A DNA stretch of 38,304 bases from an uncultured Oleiphilus sp. GTDB taxonomy: Bacteria > Pseudomonadota > Gammaproteobacteria > Pseudomonadales > Oleiphilaceae. The position numbers and the translations under genes were made by a program. The notes beneath the pieces were generated by a model that saw only the letters and a program-made list of their open reading frames with translations, was not told where the DNA came from and made no database searches. The DNA lies in the NCBI GenBank assembly GCA_913020245.1, contig CAJWAD010000023.1:1-38304 (forward strand), given 5' to 3'. Shown here one piece after another: positions 6,424 through 15,854 of the stretch (position 1 is the stretch's first letter; each line of letters begins with the position of its first letter).

Positions 6424-8837
6424 TGCGCAAGTTAGTTGAACTTAACGAAAATAAACGCATACGCCCAGCAAAGGGCAAAACCGGCGAAAGCATGAAACAT
6501 GAGAGCGCCGAAAAACAGGTCACGGGTAAAGCAATCTATATTGATGATATGCCTGAACTTCCCGGTACTTTGCATGTAGCGGTCGGTGGTAGCCGCTATG
6601 CTCATGCGTTTATCAAATCAATTGATTTAAGCGCCGTCGAAAAGGCACCAGGTGTCGTCAAGGTGATTACCGTTAATGATGTGCCAGGTCATACGGATAT
6701 CGGTCCAGTTTTCCCCGGGGATCCAGTATTAGTTGAAAGTGAATGTGAATATATCGGTCAACCGATATTTGCCGTTGCCGCTGACTCGCATGAAAAAGCA
6801 AAAGCCGCCGTCGGTCTCGCGCAAATCCAATATAAAGAGCTTGAACCGACATTGACCATTGACAAAGCGATGGAAGAGCAGTTTTTTGTGCGCCCTACGC
6901 ATCAACATAAACGAGGTGACGCAAAAAAAGCCCTAGCAGAAGCGTCGCAGATTGTGTCGGGTGATCTCTACGTAAAAGGCCAAGAGCATTTTTACTTAGA
7001 GGGGCAGATTTCAATGGTTGCCCCCACAGAAGACGGCGGCATGAATGTTTATTCATCGAGCCAACACCCAACTGAAGTACAAAAATTGGTCGCTGAAGTA
7101 CTCAATATCAGTATCAACAAGGTCAATGTTGAGGTCCGTCGAATGGGTGGCGGGTTTGGCGGCAAAGAAACGCAGGCCGCCCCACTCGCTTGTATCGCGG
7201 CAATTATCGCACACCACACGCAGCGTCCCGTTAAATACCGTATGTCTCGGCACGACGATATGGTTATGACGGGCAAACGTCATGACTTTTATAACGATTA
7301 CAAAGTCGGTATCAATGAACAAGGTGTCATTCAAGGTGCAGAGGTTAATGTACGCGGCCGTTGTGGTAACTCACCCGATCTATCGGATGCCATTGTTGAT
7401 CGGGCTATGTTCCACAGTGACAACGCTTATTATCTAAATCAAGCCACAGTAACCGGTTACCGGTGCAAAACACATACGGTCTCGAATACCGCGTACCGCG
7501 GTTTCGGTGGCCCCCAGGGCGTTATTACGGCCGAGCAAATGATGGACGATATCGCCCGACAGATTGGCGAAGACCCGCTCACCGTCCGCAAGCGGAATCT
7601 CTACGGTATTAAGCATGACAGCATGCGACTTAGCGATGGAAGCGTTGACCCACGCAACCAGACGCATTATGGCCAAACTGTTGAACAAGAAGTACTGCCC
7701 GCACTTATCTCACAACTTGAGGAGAGCGCTGAGTACTGGCAACGTCGCGAAGAAATTAAGCAGTTTAACGCGCACAGTGCGTTTTTGAAGAAAGGGCTCG
7801 CCCTGACACCGGTTAAATTTGGTATTTCCTTCACCGTACAGTTCCTAAATCAAGCAGGCGCTCTGGTGCACGTCTATACAGACGGGAGTATTCAAGTAAA
7901 CCATGGTGGCACGGAGATGGGCCAAGGCTTGTATATAAAAGTTGCCCAAGTCGTGGCGGAAGAATTCCAGGTTGATTTAGATACGATTCAGGTGAGCGCG
8001 ACGCGTACTGATAAAGTCTCTAACACTTCACCCACGGCCGCCTCGTCTGGTTCCGATTTAAACGGTATGGCAGCTCAAGATGCTTGTCGACGCATTAAAT
8101 CGGGCCTGGTAAAGCACGCCGCTGACCTTCATAAAACATCAGAAGACAAGGTACGCTTTGAAAGCAACCATATTGTCGTGATCAATGATGAGGACAAGGA
8201 GATATGGACGACGTTCCCAGACTTTGTGCAAAACGCGTATATGGCACGTGTGCCACTTTTCTCCAGCGGGCATTATCAAACACCTAAAATTCACTACAAC
8301 CGGGAAACAGGTCAAGGCCGTCCGTTCTTCTATTATGCGCATGGCGCGTCAGTATCCGAGGTACTTGTTGACACCTTAACGGGTGAGTACAAGGTAACCC
8401 GTGTCGATATTTTACAGGACGTCGGCCGTTCACTTAACCCAGCGATCGATATCGGCCAAATCGAGGGGGCATACATACAAGGCATGGGATGGCTTACCAC
8501 AGAAGATCTCGTATGGAGTGATAATGGGCGCTTGCTTTCAAATGGCCCGGCCACTTATAAAATTCCTGCGGTGGGCGATACCCCCATCGATTTTCGGGTG
8601 AAATTAATGGAACAACTACCGAATAGTGAAGAGACCATTTATCGCTCAAAAGCGGTGGGTGAACCGCCGTTTATGCTCGGTATTTCTGCTTGGTCAGCGC
8701 TACGTGATGCGGTGTCGAGCCTTGCTGACTACCGCTTTAGTCCGCCAATGAATACACCCGCAACACCCGAATGTGTCTTAAACGCCGTGAACATCACAAA
8801 ATCGTTTGTTGCCAAGACGTCAGCCAACACTAAATAG
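6423..8837 (+). CDS. xdhB: Xanthine dehydrogenase large (molybdopterin-binding) subunit
   Basis: This 804-residue catalytic subunit hydroxylates hypoxanthine and xanthine to urate at the molybdenum cofactor. Visible hallmarks are GGGFGGKE (242-249), AYRGFGGPQG with the substrate-site arginine (357-366), and VGEPP with the catalytic glutamate near residue 747. I place the start at the ATG at 6423, which overlaps the xdhA stop (TAATG) and has AGGAG at 6410-6414. An upstream in-frame GTG at 6414 would add only three residues and lies on that ribosome binding site. It works with XdhA, and XdhC is encoded immediately downstream. Confidence 0.95.
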   Translation: MRKLVELNENKRIRPAKGKTGESMKHESAEKQVTGKAIYIDDMPELPGTLHVAVGGSRYAHAFIKSIDLSAVEKAPGVVKVITVNDVPGHTDIGPVFPGDPVLVESECEYIGQPIFAVAADSHEKAKAAVGLAQIQYKELEPTLTIDKAMEEQFFVRPTHQHKRGDAKKALAEASQIVSGDLYVKGQEHFYLEGQISMVAPTEDGGMNVYSSSQHPTEVQKLVAEVLNISINKVNVEVRRMGGGFGGKETQAAPLACIAAIIAHHTQRPVKYRMSRHDDMVMTGKRHDFYNDYKVGINEQGVIQGAEVNVRGRCGNSPDLSDAIVDRAMFHSDNAYYLNQATVTGYRCKTHTVSNTAYRGFGGPQGVITAEQMMDDIARQIGEDPLTVRKRNLYGIKHDSMRLSDGSVDPRNQTHYGQTVEQEVLPALISQLEESAEYWQRREEIKQFNAHSAFLKKGLALTPVKFGISFTVQFLNQAGALVHVYTDGSIQVNHGGTEMGQGLYIKVAQVVAEEFQVDLDTIQVSATRTDKVSNTSPTAASSGSDLNGMAAQDACRRIKSGLVKHAADLHKTSEDKVRFESNHIVVINDEDKEIWTTFPDFVQNAYMARVPLFSSGHYQTPKIHYNRETGQGRPFFYYAHGASVSEVLVDTLTGEYKVTRVDILQDVGRSLNPAIDIGQIEGAYIQGMGWLTTEDLVWSDNGRLLSNGPATYKIPAVGDTPIDFRVKLMEQLPNSEETIYRSKAVGEPPFMLGISAWSALRDAVSSLADYRFSPPMNTPATPECVLNAVNITKSFVAKTSANTK

Positions 8838-8846
8838 GTAACTACT

Positions 8847-9719
8847 ATGAATAGCCAACAGTGGTACGAAGCGATTCAAGTCAGCCAACACAAGGGCAAC
8901 GCCTACGCCCTCGCAACGGTATTAGGCTGCACCGGATCAACCCCTCGTGATCAAAGTAGCAAAATGGTTATCACAACTGACGCGTGTTACGACACCATTG
9001 GTGGCGGTCACCTTGAGTTTGTTGTTACCAATAAAGCGCGAGAGTTACTCCAAGGAAATGAAGAATCTCAGCAAATCCATCATTTCCCACTCGGCGCATC
9101 GTTGGGCCAATGCTGCGGGGGTAGCGCGACGGTCTTGCTGGAAATCTTCCCTGCCTGCCAATTTCAAGTCGCCGTTTTTGGTGCCGGGCATGTTGCCAAA
9201 GAACTCATTAAGATTTTAGGCGCACTGCCCTGCAAAGTGAGCTGGATTGATAGTCGAGCGGATATGTTTTCCGAGCAAGTACCCAGTAATGTGACCTGTA
9301 TCACCAGTGATGACCCGACGTACGAAATGAACACACTGCCGGCAGGCGCTGACGTCTTAATCTTAACGCACAATCACCAGTTAGATTTTGAGTTGTGTTG
9401 CCGAGCAATCGAGCATGGCAAGTTACGCCATATCGGTCTGATTGGCTCAATGACGAAGGCAGAGCGCTTTAAGAAGCGCCTGCAACATCGTACGTATTCT
9501 GAGGAGCAAGTGGCACAAATCATCTGTCCCGTAGGCCTTAAAGACGTGCCAGGAAAACTGCCGATGGAAGTTGCAGTTTCAATTGCAGGTCAGCTGATCG
9601 CCATTGAAAATCAAGATAAGCAAACACCATTAAAGCGCGGCTTGGCATGGAAAACCTTGAAACAAGAATTGGGACGCGACGTCGATAATGAGACGCTCGG
9701 CTACCGTTTAAAAATTTGA
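8847..9719 (+). CDS. xdhC: Xanthine dehydrogenase accessory protein
   Basis: This 290-residue protein is expected to bind the molybdenum cofactor and help insert the sulfurated form into XdhB. It is not part of the mature enzyme. Family features include GCTGSTPRD (27-35), GGGHLE (52-57), GQCCGG (87-92), and a Rossmann-type second half starting VFGAGHVAKEL (110-120). The motif CPVGLKDVPGKLPMEVAVS follows towards the C-terminus. The gene starts 9 bp after xdhB, the standard xdhABC order. The length fits the family. Confidence 0.93.
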   Translation: MNSQQWYEAIQVSQHKGNAYALATVLGCTGSTPRDQSSKMVITTDACYDTIGGGHLEFVVTNKARELLQGNEESQQIHHFPLGASLGQCCGGSATVLLEIFPACQFQVAVFGAGHVAKELIKILGALPCKVSWIDSRADMFSEQVPSNVTCITSDDPTYEMNTLPAGADVLILTHNHQLDFELCCRAIEHGKLRHIGLIGSMTKAERFKKRLQHRTYSEEQVAQIICPVGLKDVPGKLPMEVAVSIAGQLIAIENQDKQTPLKRGLAWKTLKQELGRDVDNETLGYRLKI

Positions 9720-9768
9720 AACACTGACTCAGCCGCTAACACAGATTTAAAAGAGAGATTTAAAAACA

Positions 9769-10902
9769 ATGCAAGATACGCCCTATAACCGTTTTGAACA
9801 GCGTTACACAGACCTTGCCAGTCGTCGTTTGGGCGGCCAAGCACTTTCATGTAGCGACGATTTTTTTGCCGAAATGGAAAACCTTCTGAAACCCGGCCGT
9901 GGCGTATTTCTCAAAGGTAAATTTACGGACAGGGGGCAGTGGATGGATGGCTGGGAGTCACGCCGTCGTCGTTTTCTGCCAGATGGCAGCTCAGACGATG
10001 GTCTACGGTATGACTGGTGTATCATCAAGCTAGGCGCACAAGGCATCATTCGTGGTATTAATGCGGACACTAACCACTTCTTAGGTAACGCACCGCAGAA
10101 AGTGTCACTTGACGCAGCCAATATTCAAGGCGAGCCGAATGAGCACACCGTTTGGACGGAAATTGTAGCGGTCACCGAGGTGCAGCCAGGCCATGAAAAC
10201 CTAATTAATGCAAGCGATGCAAATAGTGAAGCCGTATGGACACATGTACGCTTTAACATTTACCCAGATGGCGGTGTGGCTCGCTTGCGCGTCTACGGCG
10301 ATGTGGTACCTGACGAAAGCAAATTTTTACCCAATGAGCCGGTAGACCTTGCTTATGTGAAGAACGGTGCGCGTCCGTTAGTTTGCTCGGATATGTTTTT
10401 CAGCCACATGCAAAATATCATCATGCCGGAGCGCGGCGAAAACATGGGCGATGGCTGGGAAACAAAACGCCGGCGCAGTCTTGATGATGACGCACTTGAC
10501 CGTGACAATGATTGGCTCATTCTGCAGCTAGCTTACCCCGGCTGTATTCAAAAAATTCTCCTAGATACCTGCCATTTTAAAGGCAATTATCCCAATGCTT
10601 TCGCGGTAGAAGGAGCGGTATTAACCGCCGAGCAAGCCGCTAATATCGACATGCTTGCGAATGATGCGCATCAAGACGCGCTCACTGCAGGTAGAGATAT
10701 AAACTCGAGTATTAAATGGACAACAATAATGCCTCGTACCGCTCTCTATGCTGACCGTGAACACCTATACACAAAAGAGGTAAACCATAGCGAGCAGTGC
10801 TTCACCCATGTACGCCTTAAAATGTACCCAGATGGCGGCATCAGCCGCATTCGCTTATGGGGCAAGCCAGATGCGTCTGACCACGCCGCGACCCAAGCTT
10901 AA
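9769..10902 (+). CDS. alc: Allantoicase
   Basis: This 377-residue enzyme hydrolyses allantoate to ureidoglycolate and urea. The sequence shows the internal duplication typical of allantoicase. DGWESRRRR (60-68) is echoed by DGWETKRRR (228-236), and YPDGGVARLRVYG (165-177) by YPDGGISRIRLWG (353-365). Each half is a jelly-roll-like domain in the family. A purine-rich ribosome binding site (AAAGAGAGA) lies upstream of the ATG. It is separated from xdhC by 49 bp, the largest gap in the operon, with no terminator visible. Using allantoicase rather than allantoate amidohydrolase means two urea molecules are released per purine. Confidence 0.95.
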   Translation: MQDTPYNRFEQRYTDLASRRLGGQALSCSDDFFAEMENLLKPGRGVFLKGKFTDRGQWMDGWESRRRRFLPDGSSDDGLRYDWCIIKLGAQGIIRGINADTNHFLGNAPQKVSLDAANIQGEPNEHTVWTEIVAVTEVQPGHENLINASDANSEAVWTHVRFNIYPDGGVARLRVYGDVVPDESKFLPNEPVDLAYVKNGARPLVCSDMFFSHMQNIIMPERGENMGDGWETKRRRSLDDDALDRDNDWLILQLAYPGCIQKILLDTCHFKGNYPNAFAVEGAVLTAEQAANIDMLANDAHQDALTAGRDINSSIKWTTIMPRTALYADREHLYTKEVNHSEQCFTHVRLKMYPDGGISRIRLWGKPDASDHAATQA

Positions 10903-10919
10903 GGTAACGGTGCATAGTG

Positions 10920-11456
10920 ATGAGCAAACTCACATACACGCTAACGGAATTAAATGCTTTAAGCATCGATGATGCACGCTTCGCATTCATGAACTGCTGC
11001 ACCGCGGCACGCTGGGCAGAAACGATGCTAAATAGTCGCCCGTTCACTAGCATTCAACACTGCCATTCGAGGGCAGCTGAAGTCTGGAATAACATGGAAG
11101 AAGTGGACTTTCTTGAAGCTTTTGATGGCCATCCCAAGATTGGCGATGTCAGTAGTTTGCGTCAAAAATATGCGCATACGAAAGCCCTCGCCACAGGCGA
11201 GCAATCCTCCGTTAACTCTGCGGACGAAACGACCATTCAGGCCCTCGCGGCGGGCAACGCACAATATGAGGCACAAAACGGCTTCATTTTTATTGTTTGT
11301 GCAACCGGGAAAAGCGCCAAAGAAATGCTCGAATTACTTAAAATCCGGCTACGCAATGATCGTGAAACTGAACTCGCGTTGGCGGCAGCGCAGCAGGCGC
11401 TCATTACCGAAATCCGACTCAATAAATTACTCAATACGTCTGATACAGATAACTAA
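10920..11456 (+). CDS. uraD: 2-oxo-4-hydroxy-4-carboxy-5-ureidoimidazoline (OHCU) decarboxylase
   Basis: This 178-residue enzyme decarboxylates OHCU stereospecifically to S-allantoin, the third step after urate. Diagnostic features are FMNCC near residue 22, DGHPKIGDV with the catalytic histidine region near 66-74, and NAQYEAQNGFIFIVCATGKS near 113-132. I prefer the ATG at 10920. A GTG directly before it (10917) would add one residue. The gene starts 17 bp after alc and ends 11 bp before uraH, its functional partner. Confidence 0.94.
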   Translation: MSKLTYTLTELNALSIDDARFAFMNCCTAARWAETMLNSRPFTSIQHCHSRAAEVWNNMEEVDFLEAFDGHPKIGDVSSLRQKYAHTKALATGEQSSVNSADETTIQALAAGNAQYEAQNGFIFIVCATGKSAKEMLELLKIRLRNDRETELALAAAQQALITEIRLNKLLNTSDTDN

Positions 11457-11467
11457 AGGACAAAAAA

Positions 11468-11809
11468 ATGGCCAGTCCAATTACGACACATGTTCTCGAC
11501 ACCAATTTAGGCAAGCCGGCTGCCAGCATCCATGTCATCTTGTTTAAGCAGATTGACGGCATTTGGAAAGAAATCACCTCGGGGACGACAAACAGCGATG
11601 GACGAATTACCGATTGGCTTGAAGGCGAGGCCCGCGAACAGGGTGTATACCGTATCTTGTTTGATACGGACAGTTATTTTGCCGCGCAGGGAAAAACATG
11701 TTTTTACCCGAGCGTAAACTTTGATTTCCGGATCGAGAGCACAGACGAGCACTACCATGTGCCTTTGTTAATATCGGCCCACGGCATTTCGACCTACCGG
11801 GGTAGCTAA
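11468..11809 (+). CDS. uraH: 5-hydroxyisourate hydrolase (transthyretin-like)
   Basis: This 113-residue protein hydrolyses 5-hydroxyisourate, the product of urate oxidation, to OHCU. It has the N-terminal signature THVLDTNLGKPA with the active-site histidine at residue 8, and ends in the family-defining YRGS (110-113). No signal peptide is seen, so it should be cytoplasmic. AAAGGA precedes the ATG. The stop codon overlaps the allA start (TAATG), implying translational coupling. Confidence 0.96.
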   Translation: MASPITTHVLDTNLGKPAASIHVILFKQIDGIWKEITSGTTNSDGRITDWLEGEAREQGVYRILFDTDSYFAAQGKTCFYPSVNFDFRIESTDEHYHVPLLISAHGISTYRGS

Positions 11810-12345
11810 TGCAATACACACTTAGCCCAAAGCCACTAACACCGAAAGCCTTTGCACCCTTTGGTGATGTGGTGCAGCGCTCAGGTAAACCACCGATCAT
11901 GATTAATGACAACAACACCGAACGCTACGATAGCTTAGCGAAAGTGCAACTAGATCAGTCTAGTGATACGGCAGTGATCAATATTTTCCGCGCACAGCCT
12001 CGCGCTATGCCAATGCGTATTCGGATGATGGAGCGCCATCCATTCGGCTCACAATCTTTTCACCCTTTGTCGGGAGAGGATTACTTGATATTGGTCGCAG
12101 AGGCTCATGACTCGCTCAGTCCGGAGCATTTACACCTGTTTCTTGCTACCGCAGATCAAGGTATCAACTACCATAAAAATACATGGCATCACCCGATACT
12201 TGGCCTGAATAAAGTGTGTGATTTTTTAGTCATAGACCGCAAAGGAAGCGGCCATAATTGTGAAGAGTTCTTCTTTAACGATGATGTACATATCCAGATT
12301 ACACACCGAACAGAGACCTATTCCGAAGGTGCAGCGCCATGTTAA
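11809..12345 (+). CDS. allA: Ureidoglycolate lyase
   Basis: This 178-residue cupin-fold enzyme splits ureidoglycolate to glyoxylate and urea, the last step encoded here. The sequence begins LSPKPLTPKAFAPFGDV, typical of AllA, and contains MERHPFGSQSFHPL near residues 73-86 and YHKNTWHHPIL near residues 122-132, carrying the conserved histidines. It overlaps uraH by one base and guaD by seven. Its product glyoxylate feeds central metabolism outside this window. Confidence 0.94.
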   Translation: MQYTLSPKPLTPKAFAPFGDVVQRSGKPPIMINDNNTERYDSLAKVQLDQSSDTAVINIFRAQPRAMPMRIRMMERHPFGSQSFHPLSGEDYLILVAEAHDSLSPEHLHLFLATADQGINYHKNTWHHPILGLNKVCDFLVIDRKGSGHNCEEFFFNDDVHIQITHRTETYSEGAAPC

Positions 12346-13643
12346 AACACTTGTATCGTTCCAGCATACTGCACTTTTTATCTGACCCGGATATCAACGG
12401 TCACGACGCTTATGAGTTTTTTGAAGATGGTGCGTTAATCGTTGTTGATGGAAAAGTGGTCGACTGCGGTGCTGCGAACGCACTTATGACAGCGCATCAG
12501 GATGCAGAAATAATTGATTATCAGGGCAAACTCATTATCCCGGGGATGATCGATACCCATATTCACTTCCCTCAATGTGAGGTGATTGCGTCCTACGGCG
12601 AACAATTGCTCGACTGGCTCAACAATTTCACTTTCCCCGCCGAGCGGCAGTTTGAAGACAAAGACTATGCTAGCCATATCGCCAATTTTTTTCTAGATGA
12701 GCTATTAAAATGCGGCACCACGACTGCGATGGTTTTTGGGACGGTGCACAAGCAAAGTGTCGATGCATTTTTTGAGGCCTCACAAAAACGAAATACACGC
12801 ATGATCTGCGGCAAAGTAATGATGGACCGTAACGCGCCAGAATTTCTTGTTGATACACCTGAATGTGCTTACACAGATAGTAAAGAACTGATCGAGCGCT
12901 GGCATGAAAAAGGCCGTCAGCTCTATGCTGTCACGCCGCGCTTTGCAATCACCTCAACGAATGAGCAACTCGATAAAGCGGGCCAGTTACTTAAACAATA
13001 TCCAAGTGTCTACTTGCAAACTCACATTTCAGAGAACAAGGACGAAGTTGCTTTCGTTCAGTCCTTATTTCCTGCTGCGCAAGATTACTTAGATGTCTAC
13101 GACCACTTCGGACTGCTTGGACGACGATCTGTTTTCGCCCATGGTATTCACCTGCAGCCCCGTGAACATAAGCGCCTTCGTGAAACGGGCGCAAGCGTCT
13201 CATTTTGTCCTACCTCCAACTTGTTTTTAGGAAGTGGTTTGCTCGATGTGGCAACCCTCGAAAAAGAGCAAGTAGCCTATAGCATTGCTACCGATGTAGG
13301 GGGCGGCACGAGTTTCTCAATGCTGCAAACACTCAATGAAGCCTACAAAGTATGTCAGCTGCAAGGCCAAAAACTCAGCCCATTGAAAAGCCTCTACCTT
13401 GCAACATTAGGTAACGCAAAGACGCTGGAACTGGATGATAAAATTGGCTCATTTAAACGCGGCAACGAAGCAGATTTTGCGGTGCTTGATTTTAATAGCA
13501 CACCATTGATGACGCTTAAGCAAAGTAGATGCAAAACATTAGATGAAAAACTGTTCGCTATGATTATTCTCGGTGATGATCGCGCGATTGCGGCCACCTA
13601 CGTTGCGGGAAAATGCGCACACTCAAAACTTACTTCAATATAA
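12339..13643 (+). CDS. guaD: Guanine deaminase
   Basis: This 434-residue amidohydrolase converts guanine to xanthine and ammonia, supplying XdhAB. The zinc-binding layout is complete: DTHIHFPQ with H74/H76, THISEN with H229, FAHGIHL with H268, and TDVGGG with D319. The start overlaps the allA stop by seven bases and has AAGG upstream (12326-12329). No membrane segment is seen. Its presence lets the cell feed guanine as well as hypoxanthine and xanthine into the pathway. Confidence 0.95.
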   Translation: MLKHLYRSSILHFLSDPDINGHDAYEFFEDGALIVVDGKVVDCGAANALMTAHQDAEIIDYQGKLIIPGMIDTHIHFPQCEVIASYGEQLLDWLNNFTFPAERQFEDKDYASHIANFFLDELLKCGTTTAMVFGTVHKQSVDAFFEASQKRNTRMICGKVMMDRNAPEFLVDTPECAYTDSKELIERWHEKGRQLYAVTPRFAITSTNEQLDKAGQLLKQYPSVYLQTHISENKDEVAFVQSLFPAAQDYLDVYDHFGLLGRRSVFAHGIHLQPREHKRLRETGASVSFCPTSNLFLGSGLLDVATLEKEQVAYSIATDVGGGTSFSMLQTLNEAYKVCQLQGQKLSPLKSLYLATLGNAKTLELDDKIGSFKRGNEADFAVLDFNSTPLMTLKQSRCKTLDEKLFAMIILGDDRAIAATYVAGKCAHSKLTSI

Positions 13644-13661
13644 TAACGAGGAGACCAGATC

Positions 13662-14846
13662 GTGGAAGCAATATTTTTAGAATGGCTCAACCTATTTTTT
13701 CGCTGGTTTCATGTAATTACCGGCGTTGCCTGGATTGGCGCGTCATTCTACTTTGTCTGGCTTGATAACAGTCTAGAAAATCCGCCTCAATGGAAAAAAG
13801 ATAAGGGGATAGGTGGCGACTTATGGGCTATTCATGGTGGTGGCTTTTATGAAGTGGCTAAATACAAGCTCGGCCCAGAACAGATGCCCACTAACCTACA
13901 CTGGTTTAAGTGGGAGGCTTACACCACTTGGCTCACGGGTATGGCATTACTTTGGATTGTCTATTATGTAGGTGCTGAGAGCTATCTAATTGATACGAGT
14001 AAGCTCGCGCTTAGTCCGTGGCAAGCCATTGGCCTTGGCATCGCGTTCATAGTGGGCGGCTTTACAGTGTATGAGCTACTGGTAAAAACGCCACTTCGAC
14101 ACAATGGCGCGATATTTGGGCTTACGCTGTTCACGTTTTTGGTATTTTTGTGCTGGTTAGCCGATCAGCTTTTCTCAGACCGAGGCGCCTATATTCATGT
14201 CGGGGCCGTCATCGGTACGATCATGGCCGGTAACGTTTTCTTTGGAATTATGCCATCACAACGTGCATTGGTGGAGGCGGTGAATAAAGGCGAAGCACCT
14301 GATCCTAGTTATGGCGCATTCGCGAAGCTGCGTTCAACACATAATAACTACCTTACATTACCGCTTATTTTTATTATGATCAGTAACCACTACCCGATGA
14401 CCTATTCGCACGAATACGGCTGGGTGGTCCTATCGGCCATCATATTTATTACGGGCTTCGCAAGGCACTTTTTTAATCTACGTCATCGCGGCGAATTTAA
14501 GCCTTTGATTTTGATTCTAGCCGCCTTTATGTTGATCGCACTCGCCGGCTTTATGGCCTATACAAAAAATGTCGTCACACCTTCTGATAATACGATCGCT
14601 ATTGCGGATACGGAGGCTATGGCCATTATTCAGTCACGCTGTGCAAGCTGTCACGCAGCCGTGCCCAGTCAAGCAGGGTTTGCCTCAGCACCAGCGGGCG
14701 TTGCTTTAGAGTCGCTAGATGAGGTCGACATGCACAAAACTAAGTTAATTGAGGTGACACAGTCAGGTTATATGCCGCTGGCCAACATGACGAAAATGAC
14801 CGATCTTGAGAGACAACAAGTGATTGACTGGTTATCCCAGCGTTAG
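13662..14846 (+). CDS. puuD: Membrane-bound urate oxidase with C-terminal cytochrome c domain
   Basis: This 394-residue protein has an N-terminal polytopic membrane region of the Urate_ox_N family (WFHVITGVAWIGASFYFVWLD, within residues 15-35) and a C-terminal c-type heme domain. The heme motif CASCH is at 327-331 and a likely axial Met at 371 (GYMPL). PuuD oxidises urate to 5-hydroxyisourate and is thought to pass electrons to the respiratory chain, so no H2O2 is made. The GTG start at 13662 is supported by GAGGAG (13649-13654). It is the last gene of the operon, 18 bp after guaD. A weak hairpin at 14881-14904 separates it from convergent ybaK. Confidence 0.94.
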   Translation: MEAIFLEWLNLFFRWFHVITGVAWIGASFYFVWLDNSLENPPQWKKDKGIGGDLWAIHGGGFYEVAKYKLGPEQMPTNLHWFKWEAYTTWLTGMALLWIVYYVGAESYLIDTSKLALSPWQAIGLGIAFIVGGFTVYELLVKTPLRHNGAIFGLTLFTFLVFLCWLADQLFSDRGAYIHVGAVIGTIMAGNVFFGIMPSQRALVEAVNKGEAPDPSYGAFAKLRSTHNNYLTLPLIFIMISNHYPMTYSHEYGWVVLSAIIFITGFARHFFNLRHRGEFKPLILILAAFMLIALAGFMAYTKNVVTPSDNTIAIADTEAMAIIQSRCASCHAAVPSQAGFASAPAGVALESLDEVDMHKTKLIEVTQSGYMPLANMTKMTDLERQQVIDWLSQR

Positions 14847-14880
14847 TTAAAAATGGTGATTTTAAAAAAGGCTTTATCAA

Positions 14881-14904
14881 CTTTTATGCTTAAAAGCATA
14901 AGGG
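14881..14904. terminator. Weak hairpin between convergent puuD and ybaK
   Basis: CTTTTATGC-TTAAAA-GCATAAGGG forms a 9-bp stem with two G-U pairs between the 3' ends of puuD and ybaK. Neither side has a proper U-run directly after the stem, though T-rich sequence lies further along on the minus strand. Termination here is plausible but unproven. Confidence 0.35.
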
Positions 14905-14907
14905 CAG

Positions 14908-15375
14908 TCATTGAGTAATCGGGGCAATGGTGGCGTGCACGGTTGCAACTAAATCGGTAGGACTCAACTCAATTTCAAGGCCTCTACGACCCGCACTCAC
15001 ATACACCGTGGGGCAATTATTTATAGAGGAATCGATCACCGTCAGGAGGCGTTTTTTTTGGCCCAAAGGGCTCACGCCGCCAAGCATATATCCCGTCGAC
15101 CTAAAAACGACCTCTGGCGCGGCCATTTCAGTTTTCTTCGCACCTATTACCTTTGCAAGACGTTTCATACTGAGCATCGTTGCCACCGGCACTAGGCCAA
15201 TAACCAAGGCGTTCGCATCAACGTTCACCACTAAGGTTTTAAAAACTCTACGGTTCTCGACCGCCAATTTTTCAGCCGCCGCTACGCCATAAGATTCAAC
15301 CGATAGTGCATAATCATACCTATGCACCGCAAACACAATATTCGCTTTCTTCGCGGCATCGATTGCAGGTGTCAT
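14908..15375 (-). CDS. ybaK: Cys-tRNA(Pro)/aminoacyl-tRNA deacylase, YbaK/EbsC family
   Basis: This 155-residue protein belongs to the YbaK/EbsC editing family that hydrolyses Cys mischarged on tRNA-Pro. Visible family features are FAVHRYDY near residues 15-22, FKTLVVNVD near 45-53, GYMLGGVSPLG near 94-104, and SAGRRGLEIELSP near 127-139. The length is normal. It is transcribed towards puuD and sits between the purine operon and puuE, but its function is unrelated to purine degradation. Confidence 0.92.
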   Translation of the reverse strand: MTPAIDAAKKANIVFAVHRYDYALSVESYGVAAAEKLAVENRRVFKTLVVNVDANALVIGLVPVATMLSMKRLAKVIGAKKTEMAAPEVVFRSTGYMLGGVSPLGQKKRLLTVIDSSINNCPTVYVSAGRRGLEIELSPTDLVATVHATIAPITQ

Positions 15376-15429
15376 AAGACCGATTACTCCTAAGCTCGAT
15401 AGATCATTGGCAAACGGCGAGGCCTACAC

Positions 15430-15846
15430 TCAGGTTAAACCATAAGTTATTTTTACTGGGCAGCACCAACTTTCACGCCATCGCTCTTTTTTTTGAAGGG
15501 CTGATTGCCAGCTAAAATTCGTTGGTATTGCCGTCTCAAAGCCTAGCGCATCTTTCATACACATCGCGTTCAATACACCATAGTCAAAATCGTCTATTCT
15601 CGCCGTAACGAAGACCAAGTCACCACAAGCAGTGCACTCATGGAACGCAGCCTGATTAGTACCTTGACGAATAATTCGGTGCTGAGCCGATCGATGTATC
15701 ATCACCTCAAAATTAGAGTTTCGCACGCTGATATAAGCCGCGGCTTTAGCTTTACAGTACTCACATTGGCACGCTCTGGGAGTGAAGTGCAAATCGTCTA
15801 CTTGCCAGCGCACTTCAATATTTTTACAGCTGCAACATCCGAACAT
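15430..15846 (-). CDS. GFA/CENP-V-like zinc-binding protein
   Basis: This 138-residue protein has the cysteine layout of GFA (glutathione-dependent formaldehyde-activating enzyme-like) domains. It shows CCSC (4-7), CQCEYC near residues 27-32 and CTAC near 72-75, all expected to bind zinc. No true formaldehyde activity can be inferred, because most members are uncharacterised. It lies 54 bp upstream of ybaK on the same strand, so the two may be cotranscribed. The candidate promoter sits so close to the ATG that a leaderless transcript is possible. Confidence 0.8.
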   Translation of the reverse strand: MFGCCSCKNIEVRWQVDDLHFTPRACQCEYCKAKAAAYISVRNSNFEVMIHRSAQHRIIRQGTNQAAFHECTACGDLVFVTARIDDFDYGVLNAMCMKDALGFETAIPTNFSWQSALQKKERWRESWCCPVKITYGLT

Positions 15847-15854
15847 GATTAATT

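Noticed and set aside
7045-7334. Overlapping frames within xdhB on both strands
   Set aside because: All are shadows of the well-supported xdhB reading frame. The same applies to other nested frames inside dnaE, ppk1, accA, dnaB and puuE.
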